In this document: positions 11,150-22,046 of the stretch, piece after piece
Position numbering within the stretch: position 1 is the first letter of the stretch
Layout: each line of letters begins with the position of its first letter
Source of the DNA: Anniella stebbinsi
Lineage: Eukaryota; Chordata; Lepidosauria; Squamata; Anniellidae
DNA length: 64,000 nt
Direction of reading: 5' to 3'
Assembly (NCBI GenBank): GCA_029215795.1
Contig: JARDYH010000003.1
Location: forward strand, 97,806,609-97,870,608
The notes under the pieces: model-generated
The model's database searches: none
Seen by the model: the letters and a program-made list of their open reading frames with translations, nothing else
Told to the model about the DNA's origin: nothing
Made by a program: the position numbers and the translations under genes

Positions 11150-12370
11150 CAACATTTACCTACCATCTCCCCCAGCCAATATCCCTTCCCGCGGCCAATC
11201 CATGCGCTTGTCCTGCCTCCCGCCCTACTAGCTCCAAATCCAGAGAGGTGACAGCACCACCACCACCACGGTGGCAATTACAACCCACCCACCTCTTCGA
11301 TCAGCCACACCACCCTCTTCCCCCTCCCCCAGCCCAATGCGGATTGCGGCCACTGGCAAAAAAGAAAAAGAACAAACAAACCGAGCAAACCAGAGACGTG
11401 CCTTTCATCCGAGAAGAGGCGGGGTGAGCGGGAGGGGGGCAGGATAATCCCACAGAGGGCGGGCAGATAATCCTGGGCAGGAGGAAAAGATTACCTCCTT
11501 TCCCCTCCACAAGTATTTTCTGTTCCACAGGCAATAATCCAGGGGCAGCAAAAGGGTCTGGCTAAGGAGTTTGGAGCAGAAGCCGGGGAAGGGAGGGAGG
11601 GATGGGGGAGAAAAAGGCAGCGCAGGTTAAATTCCCCATTACTGAGTGGGCACAAGCCGCCGCCTCCCGGAAGATACCTGCGTGACCCCCTCAGTCCCCA
11701 GCACCAGAGGCCGCCACTCGGTTCACTCACGCGACACACGAGAAGCCCCGAGTCACGGGGCAGCCTCCAGCCCGGGAAACCGAAAACCAGCCCCCGTCCC
11801 ACACGAGCCTGCCTTCTTTCTTCTCCTCTTCGAAAATAAAAGAGTGGAGCCAGCGAGGCTCCAAACTCTGTTCCACGCTCCAGACAAGGTGGGCGAGCGA
11901 GCAACAGGACCTTCTGCCCGCCCCCGCGAAGAAACGCAGGCGCACGCTGGCCCCCTGACAGCCCCTCGCGCCGGAGGAATGAGGTTAGGCAGTTACCGGC
12001 AAGGCGGCCGTCGGTCGGCTGGCTGGCCTCGTCTGCCCTCCGCTCGCTCAGTTGCACACACGCAGAACCGCCGGCCCGCCTGCCGCTCTCTCTTCAGTGG
12101 GCGCCGCTTTGCCTCAGCCCCAGCTCTGGAAGGCTCGGAGGAGCTTCACGAAGCCGCCGCCGCCGCTAGTAGCAGCAGCGCGCGCTGGGCACTCTCGCTC
12201 TGTCCCTCTCGAGAAGCGCACATGGCGGGGGAACGAGAACACGCCGGCGCCGCTCTCGCACTTTTGCGCGCGCGATTATTACTACTAGGCTGCTCTTAGA
12301 GCAGGACGCGCACGAGCGCCACAGTTGTTCCCCGGTCGGTCTGGTTGGCGGGCACCCGGAAGTGCGGGCG
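11150..12370. promoter_or_regulatory. CpG-rich block, promoter-like, inside an intron
   Basis: CpG becomes frequent from about 11100 and is dense from 11640 to 12330, against AT-rich, CpG-poor flanks. Open frames of 188 codons (minus, 12057-11491) and 217 codons (plus, 11646-12299) run through it, but in GC-rich DNA these are expected by chance and their composition is biased. On the minus strand there are donor-like sites CTTGCCG|GTAACTG near 12000 and CACGCAG|GTATCTT near 11680, and an ATG at 12057. It could be a promoter with first exon of an unrecognised transcript, an alternative promoter of the host gene, or sequence carried by a transposon. Confidence 0.5.
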
Positions 12371-12990
12371 CGCGTCGTTCCAGCCTCTTCCCCGGCCGAT
12401 CTGGGCCTTGTTCTTGGCCAGCGCAATCGCGCTAGCCAAGAACAAGGCCCGGATGGCGGAGGGGAGGAGGCTGGAATGACGCGCACCCGGAAGTGCGGGT
12501 GTGCATCGTTCCAGCCTCTTCCCCGTCCGATCTGGGCCTTGTTCTTGGCCAGCGCAATCGCGCTACCCAAGAACAAGGTCCGGATGGCGGAGGGGAGGAG
12601 GCTGGAATGACGCGCGCCCGGAAGTGTCGGTGTGCATCGTTCCAGCCTCTTCCCCCGCCGATCTGGGCCTTGTTCTTGGCCAGCGCAATCGCGCTAGCCA
12701 AGAACAAGGCCCGGATGGCGGAGGGGAGGAGGCTGGAATGACGCGCACCCGGAAGTGCGGGTGTGCGTCGTTCCAGCCTCTTCCCCGGCCGATCTGGGCC
12801 TTGTTCTTGGCCAGCGCAATCGCGCTAGCCAAGAACAAGGCCCGGATGGCGGAGGGGAGGAGGCTGGAATGACGCGCACCCGGAAGTGCGGGTGTGCGTC
12901 GTTCCAGCCTCTTCCCCGGCCGATCTGGGCCTTGTTCTTGGCCAGCGCAATCGCGCTAGCCAAGATCAAGGCCTGGATGGCACGGGAGAG
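12345..12990. repeat. 131-bp tandem array of palindromic units
   Basis: Five copies whose GTTCCAGCC start points are at 12377, 12508, 12639, 12770 and 12901, each exactly 131 bp apart. Each unit holds two hairpins: GGCCTTGTTCTTGGC and its complement GCCAAGAACAAGGCC around GCGCAATCGCGC, and a second around GAAGTG (ACGCGCACCCG against CGGGTGTGCGT). Units differ only by scattered substitutions. The last unit decays at about 12965. Open frames across it are a by-product of the repetition. Confidence 0.95.
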
Positions 12991-13370
12991 GCCCAATTTT
13001 CCGGATTTTGGGGGATATTTTGAAATTTCCCCCCTGGACTCAAATTTGGCCCCCTTTTCCGGGCATGTCCGGGGGGATCCGGACGTCTGGTCACCCTAAT
13101 GGCCCATAAATAAATGTGAGTGCGGAATGTGAGCGCACAACAGATGCCTTGTGTAGAAATGCCCTCAGAGTAAGCAAGGTTTAGATGCCCACCACCACCA
13201 CCACCAGTTCGGTTCTATTGCTACCAATGAGGATGAGGAGATGCATTTAAAAGCAACAGCAGTAGTTTCTCCGCATTTCCTTACCATCCTCAAGTAGGGA
13301 AGGGGGAGAAATTAGTTCACTTCTTATTTCAACGTGAGCTTCTGTAATTTTGCACTTTTCTGAAATTAGC

Positions 13371-13921
13371 TGTGGCGATACCCCACATTTCCGTCTCCCT
13401 GTGTATGTCTGAATTAGTGTGTTTGGAGAGTGCGGAATGTTGGACTGATTGGGTGTGGCTGGTGATACTGGAAAAGGGAAGGGGGAGGAGTCTATATAGT
13501 GTGAGGGAGGGGTTTGTTAGAGTGTTGGTTGGGTGGAGGGTAGTTAGGTGGAAGATAGCTGTGTGTGTTCTGGTCAGGAGTGTATGAAGAGAAATTAAAT
13601 AGAATATATTAAGGATTTAGGATTGTTAGTAAGATTATTAGAAGTATTAAGAATAGGCAGGTTTGAAATTGATTTTGAAAGAGCTGCAAACAACAATAAA
13701 CATTTTATTTTAATTTTGCTACCACAAACCACGTGTCAACTTGGCTTTGTAACCTGCTCTCTTAGTTGATAGTTTTTCAAAACCTTAATACCCTTTTCTC
13801 CTCTGCTGTTAAGGGAAAAGTGGTGTGTCTTTTTACCCTTCCCTCAGGTATTTAAGTAGTGGTGCTTAGCCTGAGAGGGGTGTGCTCGTCTAGGCCTAGT
13901 GTTTGAGGCTGTGGCGGCACA
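13371..13921 (+). mobile_element. Solo LTR with 5-bp target duplication
   Basis: It begins TGTGGCGATACCCC and ends GGCGGCACA (TG...CA), flanked by TTAGC at 13366-13370 and 13922-13926. A TATA box lies at about 13493 (TCTATATAG) and AATAAA at 13695-13700, in the order expected for a plus-strand LTR. No gag/pol or second LTR is next to it, so it is a recombination relic. Family not determined. Confidence 0.85.
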
Positions 13922-14161
13922 TTAGCACTTCTCCAAATTTTGCAATAGTGTTCTCCAATCAAAAAAATCCACATAAGACATATATTAGGAAAAGTGCACA
14001 CAAAAATACATACATATTAATTTCTTCACATTCAGTGGTTGTTGGATGCATGGGAGCAAGATCAAGGCAGAAGTTGTCACTCTGGAGTTCCGACTGCTTA
14101 ATTCCACAATCTCATGCACACTTACCCAGAAAAACACACATAGGTTCAGGCTGTTCCTGGC

Positions 14162-14478
14162 TAGGCTGACCATATGAAAAGGAGGACAGGGCTCATGTAA
14201 CTTTAACAGTTGTAGAGAAAGGGGAATTTCAGCCGGTGTCATTTGTATGCAATTTGTATCTGGTGAAATTCCCTCTTCATCACAACATTTAAAGCTGCAG
14301 GGGCTCTACCCTCTTTTGTATCTGGTCACTCCAGTATAGTGCCTGCATTAATTGTTGTGATGAAGAGAGGATTTCACCAGGTCCTAACTGCATACAAATA
14401 ACACTGGCTGAAATTCCCTTTTCTCTGCAACTGTTAAAGTTACATGAGCCCTGTCCTCCTTTTCATATGGTCAGCCTA
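14162..14478. mobile_element. hAT-like palindromic MITE, 317 bp
   Basis: Ends TAGGCTGACC and GGTCAGCCTA. TTCCTGGC lies directly left (14154-14161) and again at 14482-14489, three bases (GGA) beyond the right terminus. The arms are almost fully complementary, with a central pair of inner inverted repeats (GTGATGAAGAG against CTCTTCATCAC). Confidence 0.88.
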
Positions 14479-16676
14479 GGATTCCTGGCATGATCCTATC
14501 TGCAATGACTAAAAGCCCTGCTGTGGTATTCAATGGTTATTACTCCCAAGTAAGTGTGCATGAGGTTTGCAGACTTCCTTCCTGGGAATGTATTTAGAAT
14601 TGCAGCCTTATTAGGAAGTACGTCTGAATTAACTCCATGGGGCTTATTCTCCCTGAGTGGCAAATGGGGGTGTTATTCATTTATAAATATTCTTTTTATT
14701 ATGTCCTTTCTTTTAAAAGTTTATATCCCACCTATTAACCTTAGAGGAAACTCAAGGTTGAAAATAGAAAAACCATCGATATTTAAAGCGATCTTAAAAA
14801 TCCAAATTAAGAAATAGCAACAATAAGAGTTTGTAAGAACAGCTGTTAAACACAAGACCACTCCCCTCCCCCAGTAAGAAGCATCCAGCTTGTCTCCAAG
14901 GGCCCCCAAGCCCCAGAGCTTTTCAGCTTTTTCTTCTCTTCAAGCCAGTGAATGGCTGTGCGGACCAGGTGGCCCAATTGTTAAACACCAGGACATCTTG
15001 ACATTTATTTTAAAATACTTCCCATCAGTCAGTATTAGCTACATCCTGGTAGATCTGTCAGGAACTAATCGGAGACTTATTTGTACAAAATCCCAAAGGT
15101 GCAGCATGGAGCCAAGCCATGGGAGTCCAGCCTATAAAACCCTTCTGTATCAAAATAGATAGACCACCCCCTGTCCTTGCGCACCCCAGGGAATTGTCTG
15201 TACTGCCTGCCTTGATTTTCACAGAATTCCCATATAATCTCAAACATGCCAAATTGGCAAAGTCTGCTCTCCTCCGTACGCCCCGCCCACGCTTCAAATC
15301 TCCTAACAAAAGGAGAGTCCATTAGCAGTCACATTCTGGCTTTCTATTCACCTCAGATCAGGAGAGAGGCAGGGACCCAGAGACTTCCAGGTGGGTTCAG
15401 AGTGAAGTGGTGGGCTTTCCAAGCTTCAAGCTAAAAGGGCGGCAGTGGCATCCCTTCTCCCTCCCACCATGCAGAGAAGGAAAGGTCCAGAGAAGGAGCA
15501 GAGGTCTGAGCAGGGGACAGTGTGCTTCTCTTCGAACCTCACCCTGGCTCAGGTTTGGATGCTGCAGTTCGATGGCATTATTTCCGTTTCATTGCTGGGC
15601 TACGGGGCCTGCGAGAGGCCATCACTAAGTGGAAGCAGGATGCCGTTCTGAAGCAGCAGGGAGGGGGGGAAGGCGTGTGAGGCTCCTTCTCCTCTCCACC
15701 TCGTTCCTCTCGCCCTCCGAGGATGCAGCTCCACTTCAGTAAGGAAGAGCCACTGGACTTGCTTTTTCTTTTAGACGGAAACACGGAGAGAAGGGAGGCT
15801 GCCCGTGCTACTGTCTGTAGCAGACCTGGGCCAGCACAGCTATTTTTCTCTTTACATTTCAATCCAGAAGAGAAAGCCAGCTGCAGTAGTGGCTGCTCCA
15901 CACTGGGAGGCCCAGGCGAGTAGCGTTCTCTTTTGCCTTGTACAGCAATGGACCAGTGGTGGCCTGCATACCTGTGGGAGGGGAGCGGACAGCAGTGGGA
16001 GGAAATGGGCGCATTCAGGACCGTGCAGAGGGGGGCCCAGTGGGGCCAGTTGGCCCGGGGCCCACGATTTTGAGGGGGCACTCCCACGAGGAGATCCCCC
16101 CCCCCCAGCTTACACTACTGTTTTGATAACGTAAGCGGCCCATCGAGAAGCGAGGAGCCCGCCTTGCGGAAACAGCGCAGGAGCCGTCCGTCGTGAAATT
16201 CCAAATGTGAAGAAGCGATGCCTTACACCTTGAATAAAAGTGCTTCCCATTACCTTTTTTTTATAAATCGTTCTAGTTCATAGATGTATTTAGCACTGAA
16301 TCAGTGCCACTAATTAAAAAATACTTAATGAGCAGTTTGAAAGGGGGGGGCACACACTTCTCATCAGGCCTGGGCATATGACCAGCTCTGCAGGGCCCTG
16401 GGCGCATTTGCTCTCATTCCGACACTCTTCCACAATGGTCTCGACTGAGTCATGAGACTCACCTTGCCTCGTGACAGGGCCAGCCCTGGGGAATGGTACC
16501 TACACCGTTTCATAAATTAACTGGCCCTTAGATAAAAGTGCTGGGCTCTTTCAACCAATGACATTGTGTACATTACATGTATAGCTGGTCTCAGATTTTT
16601 GTAGGAACCAAGGGTGGGGGGGAGTTTCAGTTCTTTCAGAATGAATATGTTATGGTATCCGTAGGTATGCAGTTAC
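14479..16676. other. Intron segment, nothing recognised
   Basis: Moderately GC-rich between 14900 and 16200, with several long open frames on both strands (for example minus 16087-15578). None has splice context or a domain I recognise. A TTATTTGTACAAAATCCC-type stretch and purine-rich tracts are present. Probably repeat-derived. Confidence 0.4.
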
Positions 16677-16791
16677 CTTCAAATACTGCCACAAAATCAA
16701 GGTAACTCAGCCCTCCAACTGGGAATCCTATTTTCTCAATAAGTAGATTAAACTGGTCATCACTCATGGGCATCCCAATATTATCCAACAG
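16677..16791 (-). CDS. EFCAB6: EFCAB6 exon 12 of 14 (partner EF-hand)
   Basis: Residues 500-537 plus one base. Acceptor CTTCCTCTGTCAG, donor TTTGAAG|GTAACT. It encodes LLDNIGMPMSDDQFNLLIEK and then a degenerate loop and exit helix GLSYLDFVAVFE. This completes the EF-hand pair begun in exon 11. Phase 0 in, 1 out. The next intron is by far the largest (about 10.4 kb). Confidence 0.9.
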
Positions 16792-19700
16792 CTGACAGAG
16801 GAAGAAAAGGGGGGGGGGGAAGATGTTTATTAAACATTAGACACAGACACCTTTAAGTACAACTGGTTTCAACAGTTTAAAGAAACAGTTTAATGAATGC
16901 ACAGCTCACTCCTACTAAAATCAAATGGGAGTTGCTTAATATTGTCTGGATCCATTCCCATTGAAATCAAATGGGAGTTTTCATCAAATCTTGTTTAGTG
17001 ATATCCAGAATTATGATTATCACTCAATGGAGCTTACTTTTGAATAGACATGTATAGATTGCATTGTGACATTTCTTTAACTGGGCAATGTCCTAGTTGT
17101 AGGTAGTTCATTAAGCTTCCAGCCTCAGCAAATTAGTCCAGGGGGCTGTCTATACATCTTCTAAGACCTGTAGTGGCTGCACAGTGGCACTCAGTCAGTT
17201 ATATGACGCAGCCACCAACTTGCAGCCACTGTGGCACTTTTCGCCGAAGCTGCATGGTAAAAAAGTAGGGAACTTATCCTGACTTTTTTCTTCGAAGCGA
17301 GATCACCATGACCTTTCTGCTGTGTGACTTTGCTCCAGGGTCAAGCTGGGGGTGGATGGTGACCCCTGATTGGTTGCCAGAAGCCAGGAAGAGGGCAGGG
17401 TTGTGTTCATTAACTTCTCTGATGCTGCTTTAATTCCCCACCCCAATTTATATCCAAAACTGCGCATTTGTGGAGGGAGCTTTTACCCTTTATTTTGCTG
17501 ATGCACAGCTGTGCATCTCCAGTTTGTAAAATAGAGATCTGCTGCATTCCGTTTGCTCTAATGGGGCAAAATTGGGGAAGGGGTGCTCACCCCCCATTTC
17601 ACCCCATTCCAGAAAACTGGGAATGCAGCAGATCTCTATTTTTATAAATTGGAGATGCACAACAGTGCATCAGCAAAATAAAGGATAAAAGCTCCCTCCA
17701 CAAATGCGCAGATCCTCCCTTCAGATCCTGCCCTGGTTAACTTGGAACTTTTGCTTCTTCTCAGAACAGTAGGCATAATGGGGGGATGGGGGGAGCTATT
17801 TCTTCCACCCACCCCACATGGAAGTCTGTTTTTCCCATCACTGAAAATCTGGGTTTTAGGAACAGCTAGCTCTGCCTTATAACACTGATGGAGCAGAGCC
17901 AATTTCATCATACTGCGGAGAATAAGAGCAATGCGCTTTCCTCCCTAGAGGCCTTATCAGAAGAATAGCTTCTGCATTAAATCCTGAAACTATGTATTTG
18001 TGGAGAGTCCCATTCAGTTCAGTAGAACTACCTATAAGTAAGTGGTTTCAAGCTTGCGGTCTTATTTAGTGATATTCCCTCCAATTTAATAATCACAAAT
18101 TATTCCTGTAGTTCTAATTTGGGCACGTTCTTTTGTACTTCCGCTCTAGATTTTTGTCCTTTTGTAATAGTTTCAATGGTAATTATTCTTACCATTCTAT
18201 TCTATTTTACTTACTTAGTTCTGGAGATTATATATAAAAAATAAGCATCATATGGGTGAATGGCGTCAAAATGTAAAAAAAAAGTGAGAATGCTCTAATT
18301 AGCAAATTATCACTCTTTTCAGTAGATTTTAAATGCTTTTGAAAAGAGATTAGCAGCTTTGTGCTTTAGTTCAGGCTTTTTGCTATCAGATTGAATTCTG
18401 AATTATAGAGCCACGGGAGTGTGGCATACGAAGGAAGCCATCATTGCATAAATACAATGAAGAATAAAATCTGTCTTGCTACAGTATTTTGGGGAGTTAA
18501 TGGCTCTGATGCAAAGCTCTGTGTACAGTGTGATGGAGCTCCCATTCAAGTGGGCTTCCTCAGTGTCAGAGTCGCCAATGGAACTGAATACATGAGGCTG
18601 CTCCTAACACTGAAATAAATAGGGAAGGCTTTCATATGTGCCTACTTTGTGCATAGAAGAAACTCTAATCAAGCTGTAAGTGTGCAACAATCATCTATTC
18701 GAATTAATGTTATGCTCTACAAATACAGATCTGGTGGGCCTTAAGTGGGATTTCTACTGAGCCTATGCAATGGGTTTGAACGTAGAAATTGGGACAGAGC
18801 TTCAACTTCCTACTTGAAATGCCAAAGTGCAACTACAGTGGGGTTTAAACCGTCTGACATAGAAGTGTGGCCAAGATAAGGTTGGTCACGCTTTGTTTCA
18901 TTGTACAGATAGGGGACACAGAGAATATCAGTCAAGAATTTTTATTGGACCAACTAGTCTATACAATACTGGGAAGTCCACCCAAGCTTGATCAGCTGAA
19001 AGATATTGTAAGTAGAATGTAAGTTGAAAGTTGCCCTTTAGAATAAAGAAAAGTTTTGAGCCTAGCCTTACCGGACCAATCAGATTGCAGAACCTAATTT
19101 CAGTCCCCACCTTTTCTTTGTTTTAAAGCCCTCTGAACTCAGCTAGCTCACCATCGCCACCTATCTTCTACCCATGGCAGATTCCCTAAGATTTTATTGT
19201 TAGTTGCCTCAAGGGCCATTTCTTTTTTAGCAAAAAGGTAGGATGTTAATTAAATAAATAAACAAAATTCCTTTGGGCATGTGCAAAGCTTTGGGCATAC
19301 CCAAAGTGATTACCTGGATCTTGGTCATGGTGCTACCTGTAGCAAGCATGCCCCTACCTAAGAGCCACTAAGCGAAACACAGTCCATCTATCACACACAG
19401 TGAACCATCCAGGGTTTAATAAACCTCCTGGGTTGTTGGGTTTTTTGCCTCCTTGCCTTCGGACTGCAGCAACAGAGGGTTGTCAAGCATGCACCTGGTA
19501 TGCTATATCACAGAGCTGCTGGAGCATTTTCATCTTGCTGGATCACAAGTTGTGTAGGTCTGAGCTGCTAAATGAGCTAGACGACTCTTTGGTGGGCAAC
19601 GCAACAAGTAACTTTTTCTATGTCAAAATAATACCAGTGGCAAAACAGGGAGCACTGAAAAATTGAATTTTTGCTTTGCACTCTCATTTCGAAAGGGTTT

Positions 19701-19836
19701 CACGTGGATAGACGCAACTGTGTATGTGAAACAATGCCAGTACCAGTACAGATAGTGAAGCTGGAGAGATCTCAGTACAAAACAACCCGCATAAGTCCGC
19801 AGGACCAAAACTAAAAGCAAATACGATCTCATTTAC
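16792..19836. other. Intron between exons 11 and 12
   Basis: Contains the palindrome at 17460-17711, CCCATTGAAATCAAATGGGAG motifs near 16920-16980 that resemble the 6778 MITE, and a worn LINE 3' tail at about 19190-19262. The rest is AT-rich and unassigned. Confidence 0.6.
17460..17711. repeat. 252-bp near-complete palindrome
   Basis: CTGCGCATTTGTGGAGGGAG at the left meets CTCCCTCCACAAATGCGCAG at the right. Pairing continues through TTTTGCTGATGCACAGCTGT, CTCTATTT, GCTGCATTCC and into ATGGGG/CCCCAT, leaving almost no loop. Probably a MITE; its target duplication was not resolved. Confidence 0.85.
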
Positions 19837-20008
19837 CTTTTTGAAATCAGTTTTGCTCAATGTCCCACTTGCTTGCTTGTTGTAGGCAAGAAAGGCATCT
19901 CTAAGGCTAGCTTCCTGTTGCAAGATACCTTCCCTCAGCCTTTCAATTACTTCATCAACAGTTCTATTCTTGGTGTATTTGTAGGCATGGTCTTCAATCT
20001 GTTTCATT
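19837..20008 (-). CDS. EFCAB6: EFCAB6 exon 11 of 14 (EF-hand)
   Basis: Residues 443-499. Acceptor CCAATTTTAG, donor AAAAG|GTAAAT. After MKQIEDHAYKYTKN comes a charged helix VDEVIERLREGILQQ, then EASLRDAFLAY and the loop NKQASGTLSKTD. The loop starts with Asn and has Asp at position 12, with Gly 6 kept, so it is a weakened site. The Met at the beginning is internal, not a start: the reading frame is supplied by exon 10. Phase 2 in, 0 out. Confidence 0.88.
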
Positions 20009-20891
20009 CTAAAATTGGAAGATTGGCAATGAAGAAAAGCATCTAAAATATCGTTCTATAAAATATTTGATTAAAACATTAATGATCTGTATTGTTGCAG
20101 TTATAGAGAGCATATACACACACTACAAATTTACAGAAAGTGACAGTTGTTTATAAAGCTGCAATTAACATGGGGCCACATGGTCAATTTGAAAAGAAAA
20201 CCAATGTAGACACTACTATTAAACTGACTGTATGACAGAGGATTCTAGAGTTTTGAGGGACTCTATTAGGAGTCATGTAGGTTGAACAGTATGTTAGCGT
20301 AAACTTTCATATGTACACCGCTGTGCACCCAAACTTTTTGTGCATTGAAACAAGGAACATGCTCCCTACATACACTGTCTTTTTCACCACTGCAATTTGT
20401 GGTGATTGTGGTGTGTGTGTACAGCCCACAGTGGGTTTTGGGGGGCAGAAAGTGGCCCCCTGGAACTTCTGAAGTTGCCCACTCCAGAAGTAAGAAACAT
20501 CCTTTATCTTTTATTTATTTAGCCCCAGTGTTACCAGTGGGGAAAATTCAATAGGCTCATTAATTTGATTATCCAACCCTTGGTAACTCACAACTGATAG
20601 TGTGACTCCACAAAAATTCTCTGGTATTTGATCTGTGATGGCTTATTCAAGTCATCACACTCCATGCTGCAGTTATCAGTTGCTGATGCTGATTAACGAT
20701 TGCATTATCCATAGCATATTGGGAAAAGCCCTTGCTTATAGAGCCAATGGCCTATAAGTAATGAACTGCACATGTGCTCCCTAAGGGAAAGTAGCATAAC
20801 ACCATGCATTTAATGATTGTACAGCACCGTGTGATTTGAGGCCTTTTGTAAATCAACAAAATCTATTATCATAGTGTGTGCGCAAAGCCAA

Positions 20892-20918
20892 ACACACACA
20901 CACACACACACACACACC
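20892..20918. repeat. (AC)n microsatellite
   Basis: About 13 dinucleotide units. Confidence 0.95.
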
Positions 20919-21344
20919 ATTCCTAAAATTTGTTATACTGTACAAATGAATAAAAAGTACAACGCCAGATGTGTGGCATGCAGCCAGTGGCAGGTTTAGC
21001 TCTGTTACTGAAGGGATGGAGGGATGCTTAGCTCTCACCAGGGGATACCCTCAAGTTCAGCTCTTTACTTTCTCCCATGTAAGGGAATAGATAGCATACA
21101 CTTCTATGGAGAAAAGTGATGCACTGCACTTGGGGACAATGTTGTGACTGGGTAAAATCTGCCCCAGATAGAGGATGCCCCAGTTCACATTGACAGAGAT
21201 ACTACAAGGTGGTGTAAAGTTCACCTACTAGCCTCCTTGTAAATTCAAGCCACTCCTTCCATGCAACCCACCTGCCGTAACTACATGAAACTGATTGGCA
21301 GTAGATGCAGGATAGAGGAAGGAAACTAAATCTGCATGTGATGC

Positions 21345-21640
21345 ATCGTTAACTTATGGAGTTCATTGCCATGGGATATATGAGCCTTCCCCAACCTGGT
21401 GCTCCCCAGTTGTATTGGACTGTAACTCGTATCATTCCCAGCCACCATGGCCAATGGAAATAATGGGAGTTGCAGTCCATTACATTTGGAAGGCATCAAG
21501 TTGGGAAAGACTGAGCTATGTTGATGGCCATTGGCTTAGATCGCTTTAAAAGAGAATTAGACAAGGACAAGTCTATTAATAGCTATTAGCCGTGACAACT
21601 ATGGCCTCTGAAAACCAAATGCTGCAGATAAGAAGAGGAG
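21345..21640 (+). mobile_element. CR1-like LINE relic interrupted by a MITE
   Basis: GGAGTTCATTGCCATGGGAT before the MITE, and GATGGCCATTGGCTTAGATC...TTAAAAGAGAATTAGACAAG after it, are familiar pieces of a CR1-type tail in reptiles, separated by the element at 21384. Too worn to place precisely. Confidence 0.5.
21384..21514. repeat. Palindromic MITE (CAGCCTTCCCCAACC family)
   Basis: GCCTTCCCCAACCTGGTGCTC at the left against AAGTTGGGAAAGACTG at the right. The core TTGTATTGGACTGTAACTCG pairs with GGGAGTTGCAGTCCATTACA around CCACCATGGCCAATGG. Confidence 0.8.
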
Positions 21641-21875
21641 AATGTGATCACCATTGGCAGTGGTGGTGAGGGGAGGTTCCATGCAACCCTAGGATGCCAC
21701 TGGATTTCAAGAGGGAATTTGGAGGTTCTTTTTTGAGCAACAGAGGAATGTCAAGGGAATCCAAATGGGTTTTGTTAAGGTTTTAAAAAAATCTCTGGAG
21801 AGTTTTTCACACTTCTAACCATTTCTAGATCTTTAGCAAGGAACTGTATACATTTAGCAATCACTTGTACAATAC

Positions 21876-22046
21876 CTCTCTAAAAGGTCAGCCAGCTTTT
21901 TATCTTCTTTCTGTTGATTTCCTTGGGATGAAGGGGTGCTGGCAAAAGCAGTCAATTCTTTTGGCAAATCGGCGACTCCTAAACTATGTAAGAGCATCCT
22001 GTATAGGACCCCTTCTGTAGTATCATCTTGGTATTTCTGGTATAAT
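21876..22046 (-). CDS. EFCAB6: EFCAB6 exon 10 of 14 (degenerate EF-hand, linker)
   Basis: Residues 386-441 with split codons at both ends. Acceptor TTCTTTCCAG, donor GAGAG|GTATTG. It begins LYQKYQDDTTEGVLYRMLL, the degenerate partner EF-hand of exon 9, then a linker rich in Ser, Gln and Lys (STPSSQGNQQKEDKK) and a leucine-containing segment ADLLER. The junction to exon 9 makes Ala and the junction to exon 11 makes Arg. Confidence 0.85.

Larger units (their letters stand above)
8356..13098. mobile_element. Possible 4.7-kb non-autonomous hAT-like element
   Basis: The left end TAGGGTGACCA and the right end TGGTCACCCTA are inverted. CCCATAAA lies directly left (8348-8355) and again at 13103-13110, four bases past the right terminus, as expected for an 8-bp hAT target duplication with a small offset. 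The interior holds AT-rich sequence, a CpG-rich block and a subterminal 131-bp tandem array. No transposase is seen. Terminal identity is only about 11 bp, so two unrelated insertions are a real alternative. Confidence 0.45.
20009..21875. other. Intron between exons 10 and 11
   Basis: Contains an (AC)n run at 20892-20918 and a CR1-type relic holding a MITE near 21345-21640. Otherwise no recognised feature. Confidence 0.6.

Noticed and set aside
11646..12299. 217-codon plus-strand and 188-codon minus-strand open frames
   Set aside because: They lie in CpG-rich DNA where stops are rare. Both strands are open at once, composition is Arg/Pro/Ser-biased, and no domain is recognisable.
12166..13099. 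Set of overlapping 80-136-codon frames with repeated peptide phrases on both strands
   Set aside because: They are direct translations of the 131-bp tandem palindrome; a unit length not divisible by 3 makes the same phrases appear in several frames.
15578..16087. 169-codon minus-strand open frame
   Set aside because: No splice borders in phase, no recognisable domain, and overlapping long frames on the other strand.
19684..20007. Met at 20007 as a gene start
   Set aside because: The codon is just inside an exon whose acceptor precedes it and whose phase matches exon 10; it is an internal Met.
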